64,000 nucleotides of DNA from Aralia elata (GCA_034770075.1 JAVJAP010000118.1:310001-374000); one strand, 5' to 3'; shown: positions 23,171 through 35,156, counted from the first letter of the stretch. Numbers and translations are program-made. Notes: a model not told the origin generated them from the letters alone.

Positions 23171-23727
23171 CATGGATTTGGAAGGGTATTCTTAGAGGAA
23201 GGGATATGGTGATGCATGGGTTGGCTAAAATTATTGGGGCAGGAACATCTACCAAAATCTAGTCTGATTTGTGGGTAGGATCAAAAGATAAAAGGTTTAT
23301 CCCTCCAGTCTCTTCTTGTATGACAAATGAGGATTTTGAGAAGTATACTGTTAGTCAATTATTGGACCCAAACACTAAACAATGGGATGTTGCTCAAGTG
23401 AGGAGACTTGTTGCTCCAAGTCAGTGGTCATCAGTTCTTGCTACTCCGGTTTCCTGTTTTAATGCAGAGGATAAGCTAATGTAGTGATTGACAAAGGATG
23501 AAAATTTCACGGTGAAAACTGTGTATTATCTGATAAATGAGATGCTTCAGCGGAATAATCAAATCATCCACCCTTGTCAATTGATGCAGCCTAGTACTCA
23601 TGAACTGCAGCGTATTTGGAAACTTGTTGTTCCAGCAAAGATCCAGTACTTATTTCTTTGGAAAATTGCAAACAATGCTCTGCCTTTAAATGCCAAACGA
23701 AATTGTTTATTCCCAAACACGTCGTTG
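23171..23727 (+). pseudogene. L1-type LINE ORF2, zinc-binding (zf-RVT) region, first part
   Basis: Open pieces read 'DLWVGSKDKRFIPP', 'PNTKQWDVAQVRRLV', then 'ENFTVKTVYYLINEMLQ', 'RIWKLVVPAKIQYLFLWKI' and 'NALPLNAKRN'. This is the linker and zf-RVT domain at the C-terminus of plant L1 ORF2, where the family has 'W..LW...P.K+..F.W+...ALPT..NL..R'. A tandem stop near 23482 and a stop at 23263 break it. The RT core upstream is absent, cut by copia D. The frame continues after the hAT insertion at 25065. Confidence 0.8.
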
Positions 23728-24001
23728 CAGCACCGGCCCTAGGCTAAAGCCCAAAGTGCCCGGGCTTTAGGCCCACTAAAATTGACAAATTTTTAGGGCC
23801 CTCAAGAGGTATTTGTGTTATGTATATATATACTCAAACAAAAGAGCCCAGCCCACGTCAGTTTAAATATAAAGGCACACAAAAAATTTAGAGTAAATTA
23901 CATATATTAGTACATTTTTGAAAATAATTACAAAAATTATACATCCATAAAATAATTACAAAAGTATTACACTTTTTCATTTTTATTTACAAAAGTATTA
24001 T

Positions 24002-24212
24002 CTCTCCTCTCTCCTTTCTCCTCTTTCCATTTCTTCTTCTTCTTCTCTTTCCATTTCTCTCTCCTCCCTCCCGCCGCCTCCCTCCCCCCGTCTCCCTCCT
24101 TCCTCCCGCCTCCCTCCTCCCTCCACCTCCCTCCTCCCTCCCGCCTACCTCCCCCTTTCTCTCCCTCCTTCCTCTTCCCTGCCCCTCTCCTCCGCCTCCC
24201 TCCCACCTGCCT
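24002..24212. repeat. Polypyrimidine (CCTCCCTCC)-type block, left
   Basis: About 200 bases of C/T-only low complexity on the plus strand. The minus-strand Gly/Arg/Glu-rich frame over it is an artefact of composition. Confidence 0.95.
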
Positions 24213-24244
24213 TCTTGTATATTGTGTGTGTTTTAGTGAAGTAA

Positions 24245-24655
24245 CTAGTTTTGGTTACCTTTGTATTTAAGGTTGGTTACCTCTGTGTTAAGGTTTGGTT
24301 ACCTTTGTATTACAGTTTGGTTACCTTTATATTAAAGGTTGGTTACCTCTGTTTTAAGGTTGGATACCTTTTGTATTAAGTTTTTGTTACCATTGTATTT
24401 AGGGTTGGTTACCTTTTGTAGTAAAAGTTGGTTACCTCTGTATTAATGTTTGGTTACCTCTGTATTAAGGTTTGGTTACTTTTATATTAAGGGTTGGTTA
24501 CCTCTGTATCAAGGTTTGGTTACCTTTATATTAAGGGTTGGTTACCTTCGTATTAAGTTTTGGTTACCTTTGTATTTAAGGTTGGTTACCTTCGTATTAA
24601 GTTTTGGTTACCATTGTATTTAAGGTTGGTTACCTCTGTATTAAGGATGCTATTC
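24245..24655. repeat. Tandem repeat, about 25 bp, 'ggttacctttgtattaaggtt'-type
   Basis: About 16 consecutive, variable units built on 'ggttacc' + 't(c/t)tgtatta' + 'agg(g)tt'. Imperfect units vary between 22 and 28 bases. Confidence 0.95.
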
Positions 24656-24665
24656 CCACTTGAAA

Positions 24666-24880
24666 CTAACTCTCCTCCCTTCTCCCGCCTCCCTCCTCCC
24701 TCCCGCCTTCCTTCCCCCACCGCCTCCCCCCTCCTGCCCCCCGCCACCTCCCTCCCTCCCGCCCCCCGCCACCTCCCTCCGCCTCCAGCCTGCCTTCCCC
24801 CTCCCTCCTCCCTCCTCCCTCCCGCCTGCCTCCCCCCTCCCCCTCTCCCTCCCTCCTTCCTCTTTCCTTTTCCTCTCGCT
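24666..24880. repeat. Polypyrimidine block, right
   Basis: A second C/T-rich block, same strand and similar to 24002-24212. The overlapping Pro-rich frames (129 and 78 codons) are composition artefacts. Confidence 0.95.
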
Positions 24881-25064
24881 TGTATTTTGTGTGTAATTAT
24901 TTTGTGTGTGTTTTATTTTTGTAATTACTTTCTAATTGTTGTATATTAATGTTAAGGACCCAAAAATTTATCCAATAAAATAGGCCCAAATTTTTATAAC
25001 AATTCGCAAAAGGCCTATTTTTTTGTTGTCGCTTTAAGCCCTTAAAAATTCAGGGCCGGCCTTG

Positions 25065-25575
25065 CGTGGTTGAGATGCGTTTTCTGTCATGATCAAGATG
25101 AGGGGGTAACACATTTATTCTTGCATAAGTTGGAGGATAGTAGCATTTTCTGTATAGGGATTCTTTGGATTATTTGGAAACACAGATGTGATATTGTGTT
25201 TAAAGGAGTTGAGAAAAATCCTGGGGCTATTTTGGATAAGGTTCAGGAAATTGTGGAGCAGTGGAGGCAAGCCATGATGATTAGGAAATCCAGTTTAAAT
25301 GTCAATTCTTAATTTCGTAGAGGTCTGTTTTATGAGATGCAGGATAGGGAGATTAATTAGTATCATGTTGAGTTCATTAGCAGGAAATCAAGGAGGTGCG
25401 ACAATTAGGAATCTATGTTCGGATGGTAGTTGGGTGAACTATGTTCGTTTTTTAGTTTTTGTAGAGTTAGGAAGGTTCCTAGACTTTCAGTGGACAAAGC
25501 TAATCCTTTAGCTTGCCAGGCTAGGAAATATCGATGTACTTGTTTTCAATTTTAATGCATGGTTTATTGTTACCA
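25065..25575 (+). pseudogene. L1-type LINE ORF2, end of zf-RVT region and 3' tail
   Basis: After the hAT element the zinc-binding motif resumes as 'CVFCHDQDEGVTHLFLH', the C..C.....E...HLF..C part with the last Cys replaced. 'LWIIWKHRCDIVFKG' follows, as in plant L1 ORF2 and RNase H-linker sequences. Coding signal fades after 25312. A short A-rich tail (25573 onward, 'accaaaaaaataaataata') fits the LINE 3' end. Confidence 0.75.
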
Positions 25576-26898
25576 AAAAAATAAATAATAATACAAATAA
25601 AAATAAAATAAAATAAAAAATATGTTACTCCTTCGGTCGCACGAAATAAATCTTATTTACAAAATATACACTTTAAAGACATAATATTCTTTCATATTTA
25701 CCCATAAAAATAATGAATTTAATTTAGTAGTAGTCATAGTAGTACAACTATATTGTTAACTTTTAATTAAAATATTAAGTCATTTATACCATCTTCAATA
25801 AAAAGATAATTTTTTTGTGAAATAATATTTATTTTTTATTTTCTTGGTCAGAGGACACTCTTTTTATGAAACAAAGGCAATTCAAATTATAATAATAACA
25901 AATAATAATATAAAAATAAATCCATATTAATTATTAGCAGTCAATTATGAATTAATGACAATATAATTGATATATTTATTCGTTTTTCAGCCAAGTTTGT
26001 AGTTATTCTAATATCAATAGTTACTTAATTTATAAAATTCAAAAACAAAAAATATCATATGTAGAATGATTAAGAAATTTAAAATAATTATATGTAAAAA
26101 TAAATATAATATTTTATTCAAAAATAATTTTGTGTTTCGCACGGATTAGTTAGCTAGTTTAGATAATTTGGTAAAAATCTATTTTAAAGATCTTAAATAC
26201 ATATTTTCTGACTCATACTTATTTTACAATATATTTACATAAATATTTATCATTATCTGCATGTACTATTTATTTTACAATATCTTTACATAAATATTTA
26301 TCATTATTACTAAGTCATGCAAATTATTAATCTTTGGTATTGTTTTGTTTCTTAATATATTTTAATTTTATTTATTTATTATTATTTGTCTATGTGGTAC
26401 GGTCCAAAAATATGAACTGTCTGGGACTCTGGTGTAGTTTTAGTCTAGCTTTTTTATGAAACAAGAACGGTGTGGTGCAGTTTTGATGCAAGTTTTTTTT
26501 TAGATAAATGCTATACCAAATCACTTAATAACCGTTATCGCATTACACCATTAGCATCCGATCCGCAATGAAAAGGAAAAACAGCTATTTAGTCCGTGTA
26601 CTTTTACTTTAATTTTAATTTAATCCTTATATAATTTTTTTTAAATAATTGTTTGTATAATTTTGTGGATAATCAATGTGATCCCCAATTTATATGTATG
26701 TGTGAGAGACGTGGAAAAAAAATTCTATGCGGCCAAAAGCTCTAGATCTACGTGAAAAATGAGGGACAAAGAGTCTTTTTCATTTTTCCTCTTATTTTCT
26801 TCCCATTTCCTTCTTATTCACTTCCGTCAATTTAGGGTTCTTGAATTTGGGCGAGCTCTGCAATTGGGCCATTTGGGTGAGCTCTGCAATAAATTGCC
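25576..26898. other. Intergenic AT-rich DNA
   Basis: Contains a degraded Stowaway-like sequence (25627 'ctccttcggtcgcacgaaat' with a poor partner near 25850) and 'catttacataaatatttatcatta'-like duplications at 26230-26310. An ORF starting at 26759 overlaps the leader of the following pseudogene in another frame and shows no domain. Confidence 0.5.
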
Positions 26899-27282
26899 AT
26901 GGATTCTTGCAATTACTCGACTTCTTCGGCAATTAGCAGCGTTTGAGGTTACTTTTGCCACTGTGGATTGAAGTGTTTGGTACAAACTGCTACGACAAAA
27001 AAAAAATTGCGGGAAATGATTTTTTGGTTGCCCAAATTGGAAGGTAAAATTCGAATGGACTTGTTTATTCTGTTTATCAAAACTTGATCAATCACTAATG
27101 CAGTTTTCATATAGGATCAAGTATTGCGATGCAATTTTTTTGAATGGTGTGATTCGGAGGTGATTGAAAGTGAGAAATCAGTTGTGTTATCACTGTCAGA
27201 AGAGATTTCCCTACCGAAGAAGAAGATTGAAAGTAAGAAGTCCAAGAAATTAAAGCTAAAGTTGAAGATTAACACAAGTTGA
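26899..27282 (+). pseudogene. GRF-type zinc-finger protein pseudogene, two exons
   Basis: The ATG at 26899 opens MDSCNYSTSSAISSV, then a TGA. The same frame goes on 'GYFCHCGLKCLVQTATTKK'. After a one-base slip in a run of nine A it continues 'NCGK-stop-FFGCPNWK'. A 71-bp intron with GT...AG ends (27044-27114) follows. Exon 2 encodes 'DQVLRCNFFEWCDSEVIES' and a Lys-rich tail, ending with TGA at 27280-27282. CxCG...T.T..N.GK.F..CP......C.FFEWCD is the GRF zinc-finger pattern. Small GRF proteins of this layout (At4g04775-like) are abundant in plant genomes and often lie near transposons. Two stops and a slip make function unlikely. It lies tail-to-tail with the MULE gene. Confidence 0.7.
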
Positions 27283-28017
27283 AGAAGAAAAAGAATAATG
27301 CAGAAAAGAGGGCAAGTTTAATTATGTTCTGGGTTGTTTGTATAACTATTCTACTAAGTTTATGTATGTATAAGTTTATGTATTTATAAGTGTTCTGGGC
27401 TGATGAATTCAATGTACTCTGTTTTATCCCGGTTTGTTTGTTCTCTGTTTTAATGAATAAAAAAGAGGCCTATTTTGATTATGTTTAGTTTGTTAGTTTA
27501 TGAACGTACTTTGTTTGGTTCTGGGATGCTTGGTTTTGAATGTAGGAGTAACACAGAATTACACACATGAAAGGCTATTATGTTTTGAGACACACGAAGT
27601 AATACTCTGTTTTCACATAAGGAGTGCTCTCTTTTGACATACTTCATAACTGCAAACCAAGCCTTGACAAATTCATTAGTACAAACCAATGCATCACAAA
27701 TGCAGCCCCAAATATAATTCACAAGCAACACACAAATTCCCAGAACAGTAAGAAAAAGATATGGATCAATTGTGTTCCAAAAATTCCCATAACACTAAGC
27801 ATAATACCAGTAAACATCAGTTTGTCTCACAAAAATATACAAATAACAGCAAATTTTAGCTGCTCCCAAAGATATCAGTTTGGATCCATTAATTGTTTTA
27901 CAAAAATTAGTAATTATTTCAACTTAAACCAACTTAAAACGAACATAATCCCCAATGTATTATATATTAAAATCCCCAAAAATAACTACTTCAACTAATA
28001 AATATTTCCAATTATAG
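27283..28017. other. Spacer between GRF pseudogene and MULE gene
   Basis: Open frames exist on both strands (27498-27731 minus, 27624-27998 plus), but I see no domain. It may be the 3' region of the MULE. I did not find its terminal inverted repeat by eye. Confidence 0.45.
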
Positions 28018-29069
28018 CTAATTAAAACTGCAAATTATTTGGATCCATCTTCCTTTTATGTGCAACTTTTGATTGATTTCCCACAATTCTAGGTGATCTC
28101 TTTGGTGCAACACTGGATTGGCTTCCCATAACTCTAGGACTGTATCTCCTTGGTGCAGCACTGGACTGACTTTGATTGACTGCAGTTGTAGTTGAAGCTT
28201 GACTTCCCCCTGTTGCAGTTGAATTGGCTTTTTTACTCCCTCTTGTAGTAGAAGATGTGTTGTTAAGTGACAATGGGCCACCAAGTCCCTAAAAAATAAA
28301 AAGTTAAAAATTATTACAAGAGTACTGTCAAATAGATAAAGTTTAAAATTTTAATTTCTTTTTTAAAAAAAGACATACATTTACAAATGAATTTCCACTT
28401 AGGGATATCCAAAGACCAAAACCATGTGGAATGTTATTATTTCTTCTCTATTTTTTCTGTGGTCTTTGGGAAATGTTGTTTCCAGTTTGTGAAGACTCTC
28501 CAACATCTCCATACTGTTGTGGTCTTTGGCCAATGTTGTTTCCAGTGTTTGAAGAGTCTCCCTGCTGTCTTCCTATGACTTGATCATTATGGGATACAAT
28601 AGTGTTCTTTTTCTTTCTAACTTGGAAAATTTGAGGTCCCACTGGAGTGTTCTTGCAAGTAAGCCTGTTATGCCCATATTATTTACATTTTGCACACTTC
28701 ATTTTCCTACCAACTCTACTAATTTCATTTGGATTTTTCCTTTGTTTTGGTTCTTCATCTGCAGCCTTCCTCTTATTCCTTTATGGCCTGCCAATTGGCC
28801 TTTTTTCTCCTGGTGGTAATACTGCCCTCTTACCAGTCACATGCAACATCCTCTCACCATTTTGTGGGTGTAAAGGATAAAATGGTGAGAGGATGAGCAT
28901 ATGACTTTATAAATGTGCTTCACTTGTACCAGTTAGTAACATATTTGTCGGGATCATCATTTATGAAATAAATGGCACAAATTGAATGAGGGCAAGGTAT
29001 TCCTTAAATCTAATTGCCACATTCTACAACTACAAGTTAGATCATTCATATCAACTGTGTACCCCAAAC
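28018..29069 (-). pseudogene. mudrA: MuDR (MULE) transposase, C-terminal third
   Basis: Minus strand, reading from 29069: 'YTVDMNDLTCSCRMWQLDLR' begins the SWIM zinc finger (CxC...). In a shifted frame 'IPCPHSICAIYF' completes the C-P-H part, then 'YVTNWYK', the spacer 'LHPQNGERMLHV', and a CCHC-like knuckle 'MKCAKCK-stop-YGHNRLTC' (near 28680). A low-complexity Gln/Ser/Asn tail ends at 28018. The order SWIM finger, W/HP spacer, zinc knuckle, tail is standard for plant MuDR transposases. Frameshifts and stops inactivate it. The upstream part continues at 37052, beyond copia A. Confidence 0.85.
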
Positions 29070-32000
29070 TGAAAGTAATATGCCCTCAAGCCAATTACAT
29101 TTGATATAATAAGCATTTACTTTGTAATCTTATTCAAATATTAATAATAATATAAAAGGCATATTTTATCCATGTTAATTGGTTGAATTAATAAATGTGA
29201 TAAGCCCATAGTTTTCGGGCAATACTTTTAGAATCATGATGAGATCATGCTAGTGAGATCTAAATTCAAGAAAGCTCAAAAACTAAAATGTTCCTAATCG
29301 TTGGATCACTAATATTGGGATTACTGATCCGGATAGATTGGTACATACTATGCTTGATCTTTAGAAGATGATGATTGATCTCATAATCATTTGTGTGGAG
29401 ACACTAAAGCAAGTATATAGGTGCTTATTAGAGAATAAGTTCACTGAGCGTGACTCGCTTAAGAACCCTAATGGAGTTTTATTCACCTGTCAATAGGAAG
29501 TTCTTAAAGTGATAGTAGTATAAGTGATCCTTGGACTTGAGATCATCATAGTACCTTATGTATGCTGAGTTATACTTTGTCATATTCCTTAATACCTTAG
29601 TGTATGTTATAGGATATATACGGGTATAATAAAGTATACACAAAGGTAGATGAATAATCAACAAAGGATCTACCACTTCTAATAAAGGGAGAGAATATCC
29701 TATGCGATTTGATAAATGACAGCTTAGAAATCCCTGGCCAGGGTTGAATGAAATTAGAAAGGAGTTTCTAATTTACATTAATCGGAACTGTGCATTCTTG
29801 GATCGAAATGCATATGATTAAATAAAATAAGACTTGTCAGTAATTCGATGTCTTATATTTAATCGGGACATTGTATGGTAGAAGGATTGAATTGTACGGT
29901 AACTACTGCTGAATAGGTTTTATGTGATTAAACATTGATTTTATATTATACGGATAATCATGATACATTATCGTAAGGTGTCCCTCATGATGTAGAATAA
30001 ATAATATTTATTTATATATGAATTAAAGGAGTTTAATTCATTATAAATAATATTAAAATAATTATAATTTATTTATTCTATGACCGGCATAATATTGAAC
30101 CTAAAGGGTCACACCGCAAAAGAATAATTTTGTATTGGAAATAATTGGCTAAATAATAATAAATTAAGTATTTAATTTATTAGTTGAATAAATTGAAATG
30201 CTTAATATTTATAATGATATATTTGGAGAAATATTGAATTATAAATTAATGAGAGAAATCTTATTATTATTATTATTTAATTCTTAATTAGATTGAGAAT
30301 TAAATTAAATGAAAATGTGTTGTCCGATTTGTATATGAACAATTTACGCGCAAGTATACGCGGTCAACAAGTAATAAAGAGTAAGTAGAGTATCGATCCC
30401 ACGAGGAATTATTACTAATGTTTTCCAAGTATTAACCTTTTATCATCTCAATCTTATTTAAACAAACGATAATTATTTTTGTTGTTTTGCATTAATGAAG
30501 ATAACAAATAATCAAAGAACTATGGAAAGCTTTAAGATAATGAAATCAAATATTAACAAGTCTAAGATCACAATTTCCCCCAATACTTCACTTGAATATC
30601 CTAACTCTCTCTTTTCAACTAGTTAAATCACAAGAATTGTTATCCGAGAATTTACAAGTATATACAAGCCTCTCTCGATGGTCAAATACGTATTTCCCAA
30701 TGCGGTGTATAAATATCTCTATTCTACACACTAGCAAGAATCCAATATCAAGAATAATCAACAAGACACGTGTCACCAAATCTCATTAATCACCCTATCA
30801 ATTACCAACTTTCGCAATGGAAATCATTAAGCATGATTCTCAAATGGATACATGTGGTATTTAGGTATATGTCTATCCTAAATACAATCAAATTATCCAT
30901 TCATGAGGGTAATAAATAAAACACACGTCACTTAATTTCATAAATTACCCATGGGAATATCTAATTTTCACATGATATCATAACAAGGTCTCAACCTATA
31001 CTTCCTCTCTCAATTCCATATAAGTTCCCAAGGTAATTACTAGCTAGGTAATTAATATATAAAGCACAAATTATGATATCCAATCACAAATAATTAACCA
31101 ACATCAAAGAGAGAGCATTCAATTCAAACTATGTATTGGGTTCCATTGAAATCTTAGTAAATAAGTTCTAGGTCATGGTAACTACAAATAACATCATATT
31201 CAATTTATACATCATGTTGGATTACAAAATAGAAGGGAAAACTAGAGATACAACCACTTTTGTAGATTTTCATCTGATGTTTGATGGATTGATGATGAAC
31301 CCTAGCTTCTCCTCCATGGTTTTGCAATCCTTGATGCTTTAGCTCCTTGGCCTTGCTTGATTTAGCTTGATTTTAGCACTTTGGCCCTCTAATTTGATGT
31401 AATGTGTAGCCTCCTCTCCCTAGAATTGCTGATTTCTATCTCCTTTTATCCTCTATTTCGTGCCTCCCCTGTTAGTATAAACCCTCTGGATGCCTAACCT
31501 AGCTTAGCCCTCCAAATTGGACCAAAATCCCGCACATTTTAGCTTTCTGCTGCAGGCGAGCTCGCCCCGGCGAGGATTTTGGCCTACGTTTTCTCGCCCC
31601 CGCGAGCTCTCGCCGCGGCGAGGAATTTGTGTAGGAAATTCCCGCCCCGGCGAGCTCAGGTAAAATGGCCATAACTTCTTCGTCCGAACTCGGATTTAGG
31701 CGTTTAAGTAGGCTATGGAAAGCTAAGAAGTAGCTCTACAACTTCCATAACTGGAGCTCGTCAAGATAATGTCCGAAGCAAGGCTCAAAATGGCCTGGAA
31801 GCAGCTGCTGTGTAAAATGCATGCCAAATCCGATGGTAAAATTATCATAACTCTCTCATACGAACTTCAAATTGGATGATTCTGGATGTTCTGGAAAGCT
31901 AAGATCAAAATCTACAACTTTCGTTCTTTGAGTTTTGAGAGATTCGGATTGCATCATGGGTCAAATGGAGAAACAAGCAGCGGGAATGCTAGATTCAAGC

Positions 32001-32471
32001 CAAAAACGCATCGATCCAAAGGGCCTTTATTTCAATACCTACAAAACAACGTAAAAACACATAAAAGCACACAAATACATATAAAAGTAATACAAAACTA
32101 TATTACACAACAATAAGATGAAAACACATAAAACCAAACGAAATAGCTAAAGACTTACACATTATTAAGGCTAAAAGTATCCAATTTGTGTGTATAAAAC
32201 ACACTCATCAAAATGCAAATTAAATAAAATGGTAGTATACTTGTTTAATGTTGATTAAGAAAGTAACACATGTTAATTGCTTAAATGAATAACATGTGAG
32301 TTAGGAGCAAATGTATACTTACATTTTGTGTAAGTATTATTTTTGTAAGTATCCTAATAAGATTAGGGTTTCCTAATTAACCTAGCATATTCATTAGCCT
32401 CCATCTTCAGAGTTAAGAGAGAAATATTAAAAAGATCATCTATGTGTTCTTAAAGAAGTGTTCTTGTTATT
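29070..32471 (+). repeat. 5' LTR of copia A (truncated at its 3' end)
   Basis: Begins 'tgaaagtaatatgccctcaa' and matches the 3' LTR to 'aagtgttcttgttatt' (32471), where the deletion starts. Net length without the nested insertion is about 1.5 kb of a 1.88-kb LTR. Few substitutions separate the two LTRs by eye. Confidence 0.9.
30318..32210 (-). mobile_element. Solo gypsy LTR nested in the copia A LTR, 1893 bp
   Basis: Bounded by 'tgttgtccg' and 'acactcatca', flanked by 'aaatg' on both sides (30313-30317 and 32211-32215). The copia A 3' LTR has one uninterrupted 'aaaatgcaaattaaat' there (36420), proving insertion. On the minus strand it starts TGATGAGTGTG and belongs to the same family as the LTR at 19408-20924. 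The region 31550-31660 holds unusually GC-rich 'gccccggcga' repeats. No internal domain, PBS or second LTR. Confidence 0.95.
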
Positions 32472-35156
32472 TTAAATTGAACAAACTTGTAAAAGAAAAA
32501 GGGATGATGTGAATCATACTTTCATATGGCACTGTAGACTCAGTCACATCAATGAAACAAGATTAAACAAGTTGCATATAGATGGATTTTTAGAACCATT
32601 TGATTTTGAATCATATCCAACTTGTGAATCTTGTCTCATGGGTAAGATGACTAAATCTCCGTTTAGTAGACATGGAGAGAGAGTTGCAGAGTTGTTAGAG
32701 TTTGCACACATAGATGTATGTGGACCTATGACAATAGATGCTAGAGGAGGGTATTCGTATTTCATTACATTCACTGATGATCATTCAAGATTTGGATATG
32801 TGTATTTAAGGAAATACAAATCCGAATCATTTGAAAAGTTCAAAGAATTCAGAAGTGAAGTAGAGAAACAAACTGACAAAAGTATTAAGATTCTTCGATC
32901 AGATCGAGGAGGAGAATACTTGAGCAACGAGTTTCTTAATCATCTAAAAGAAAATGGTCTTCTCTCACAATGGACGCCTCCTGGTACGCCACAATTAAAT
33001 GGTATATCTGAAAGGAGAAATCATACCTTGTTAGACATGGTGCGGTCCATGATGAGTTTTACTGATCTTCCAATATCATCTTGGGGTTATACCATAGAAA
33101 CGGCTGCATATCTACTTAACAAGATTCCCTCAAAAACCATCCCCAAGACTCCATATGAGATGTGGACAGAGAGGAAATCCAGTCTTAAGCATGTTAAGAT
33201 TTGGGGTTGTACCGCTTATGTAAAGAAGTTACAAAGTGACAAACTTGAGACTAGATCTGACAAGTGTAAATTTGTGGGGTATCCTAAAGAAAGTTTAGGA
33301 TATTATTTCTATAACCTTACCGAGCAAAAGGTGTTTGTTGCCAAACACGCTACCTTCCTGGAAAAGGAGTTTATCCTTGAAGGGGCTAGTGGGAGGAAAA
33401 TAGATCTTGAAGAAATTCAAGAACCATAAATCACTACAGATCAAGTGGATGAACCTATTCAAGTAGATATAACTTATGTACCACAACCGAGTCATAAATC
33501 TGGAAGAGTGCCGAAAATACCTAAAAGGTATACACTCATCATAGAAGATGATGATGAGGTACGCATCATAACTGATGATGATTCAGTAACATACGATGAG
33601 GCTATGAGTAGTAAACACTTTGAGAAATGGCAAATAGCCATGAAATCTGAAATGGACTCCATGTATGAAAACCAAGTATGGACTTTGGTTACTCCACCTG
33701 AAGGCATTGTGCCTATAGGGTGTAAATGGGTCTTTAAGAAAAAGACTGGAGCAGATGGCAAGGTGGAGACCTATAAGGCCAGACTAGTTACAAAAGGTTT
33801 CAAACAAAGACAAGGAGTTGACTATGATGAAACCTTCTCACCAGTAGTCATACTCAAGTCTATCCGAATTTTGCTTGCGATTGCAGCTTACTAAGACTAC
33901 GAAATCTGGCAAATGGACGTGAAAACGACTTCCTCAATGGGAAACTAGATGAGGATGTATATATGATATAGCCAGAGGGTTTTGTTTCAAAAGTTAGAAC
34001 AAATCAAGTATGTAAGTTACAAAGATCCATTTATGGATTGAAGCAAGCTTCTCAAAGTTGGAACATCCGTTTTGATGAGACAATCAAAGAGTTTGATTTT
34101 ATCAAAAATGAGGATGAACCATGTGTGTACAAGAAAGTTAGTGGGAGTGCTGTGACATTTCTGGTATTATATGTTGATGATATATTACTAATAGGGAATG
34201 ACATACCGATGCTACAGTCAGTTAAAATTTGGTTATCTAAACACTTCTCCATGAAGGACTTGGGAGAAGCATCCTACATATTGGGGATAAAGATCTATAG
34301 AGATAGATCAAAGAGGATGCTCGGCTTGACCCAAGGTGCATACATTGATACGATGCTAAAGAGGTTTAGCCTGCAAGACTCCAAGAGAAGGCTCATACCG
34401 ATGAGTCATGGAGTGAATCTCTCTAAGAAATTATCCCCAAAGACACATGAAGAGAGAGATCGCATGAATCAGATTCCTTATGCTTCAGCAATAGGATCTA
34501 TCATGTATAGAATGATATGCACCAGACCTGATGTTGCTTATGCACTAAGTATAACAAGCAGATATTAGTCTAATCCTGAAGAAGAACACTGGAAAACTGT
34601 GAAAAATATCTTAAAGTACTTGAGAAGAACTAAAGATGTGTTTCTAGTGTACGGTGGGTTTGATTTGAAACTAGAGGGCTATACAGACTCAAGTTTTCAA
34701 ACTGACCAAGATGACAGCAAATCTGTATCAAGGTACGTATTTACCTTGAACGGTGGAGCAGTGAGTTGGTAGAGTTCCAAATAGCAAACAGTTGCTGATT
34801 CAGTGACAGAGGCAAAGTACATAGCTGCATGTGAAGCTGCAAAGGAGGTTGTTTGGATTAAAAAGTTCATTACAGAACTAGGGTTGATTCCTAGCATTCA
34901 AGGACCAGTACCGGTTTATTGTGACAACATTGGAGCTGTTGCACAGGCTAAGGAACCCAGGTCTCATCAGAGATCCAAACATGTTTTGCGGAGATTTTAT
35001 TTAATTAGAGAAATTATTGAAAGAGGAGATGTCACCTTAGGAAGAGTGGACTCTCAAAACAACATTGCAGATCCATTTACTAAAGCATTATCACAAGATC
35101 AGTTCAATCGCCATTTCGATAAAATGGGTATTAGATACCAAGGTGATTGGTTTTAG
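32472..35156 (+). pseudogene. Copia A pol remnant: integrase, reverse transcriptase, RNase H
   Basis: Starts within the pre-integrase domain ('WHCRLSHINETRLNKL', then CESCLMGK completing the HHCC finger). The integrase core follows: D in 'HIDVCGPM', D in 'SDRGGEYLS', E in 'GISERRNHTLLDMV'. The RT has 'VFKKKTGADGKVETYKARLV', 'GVDYDETFSPV' and the catalytic 'YVDDILLIGND'. RNase H includes 'EAKYIAACEAAKEVVW' and 'YCDNIGAVAQAK'. There is an in-frame TAA at 33427, another stop at 33892 with a frame change before 34038, and TAG at 34566. Gag and protease are absent. The domain order INT-RT-RNH is the Ty1/copia arrangement. Confidence 0.9.

Larger units (their letters stand above)
23728..25064. mobile_element. 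Non-autonomous hAT element, 1337 bp, inside the LINE
   Basis: Terminal inverted repeats are 'cagcaccggccctag' on the left and, reverse-complemented on the right, 'caaggccggccctga'. This CARNRCCGGCCCT terminus is typical of a plant hAT group. The flanks 'cgtcgttg' (23720-23727) and 'cgtggttg' (25065-25072) form an 8-bp duplication with one mismatch. Removing it restores the LINE frame ('PNTSLRCVFC'). Subterminal parts pair further ('gcccgggctttaggccc' against 'gctttaagccctt'). It has no transposase. The inside is two C/T-rich blocks around a tandem repeat. Confidence 0.9.

Noticed and set aside
24560..24949. 129-codon proline-rich open frame
   Set aside because: It is the translation of CCTCCC-type low-complexity DNA and the 25-bp repeat inside a hAT element.
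25624..25860. Stowaway MITE
   Set aside because: The left end resembles one, but the right inverted repeat is too poor to define an element.
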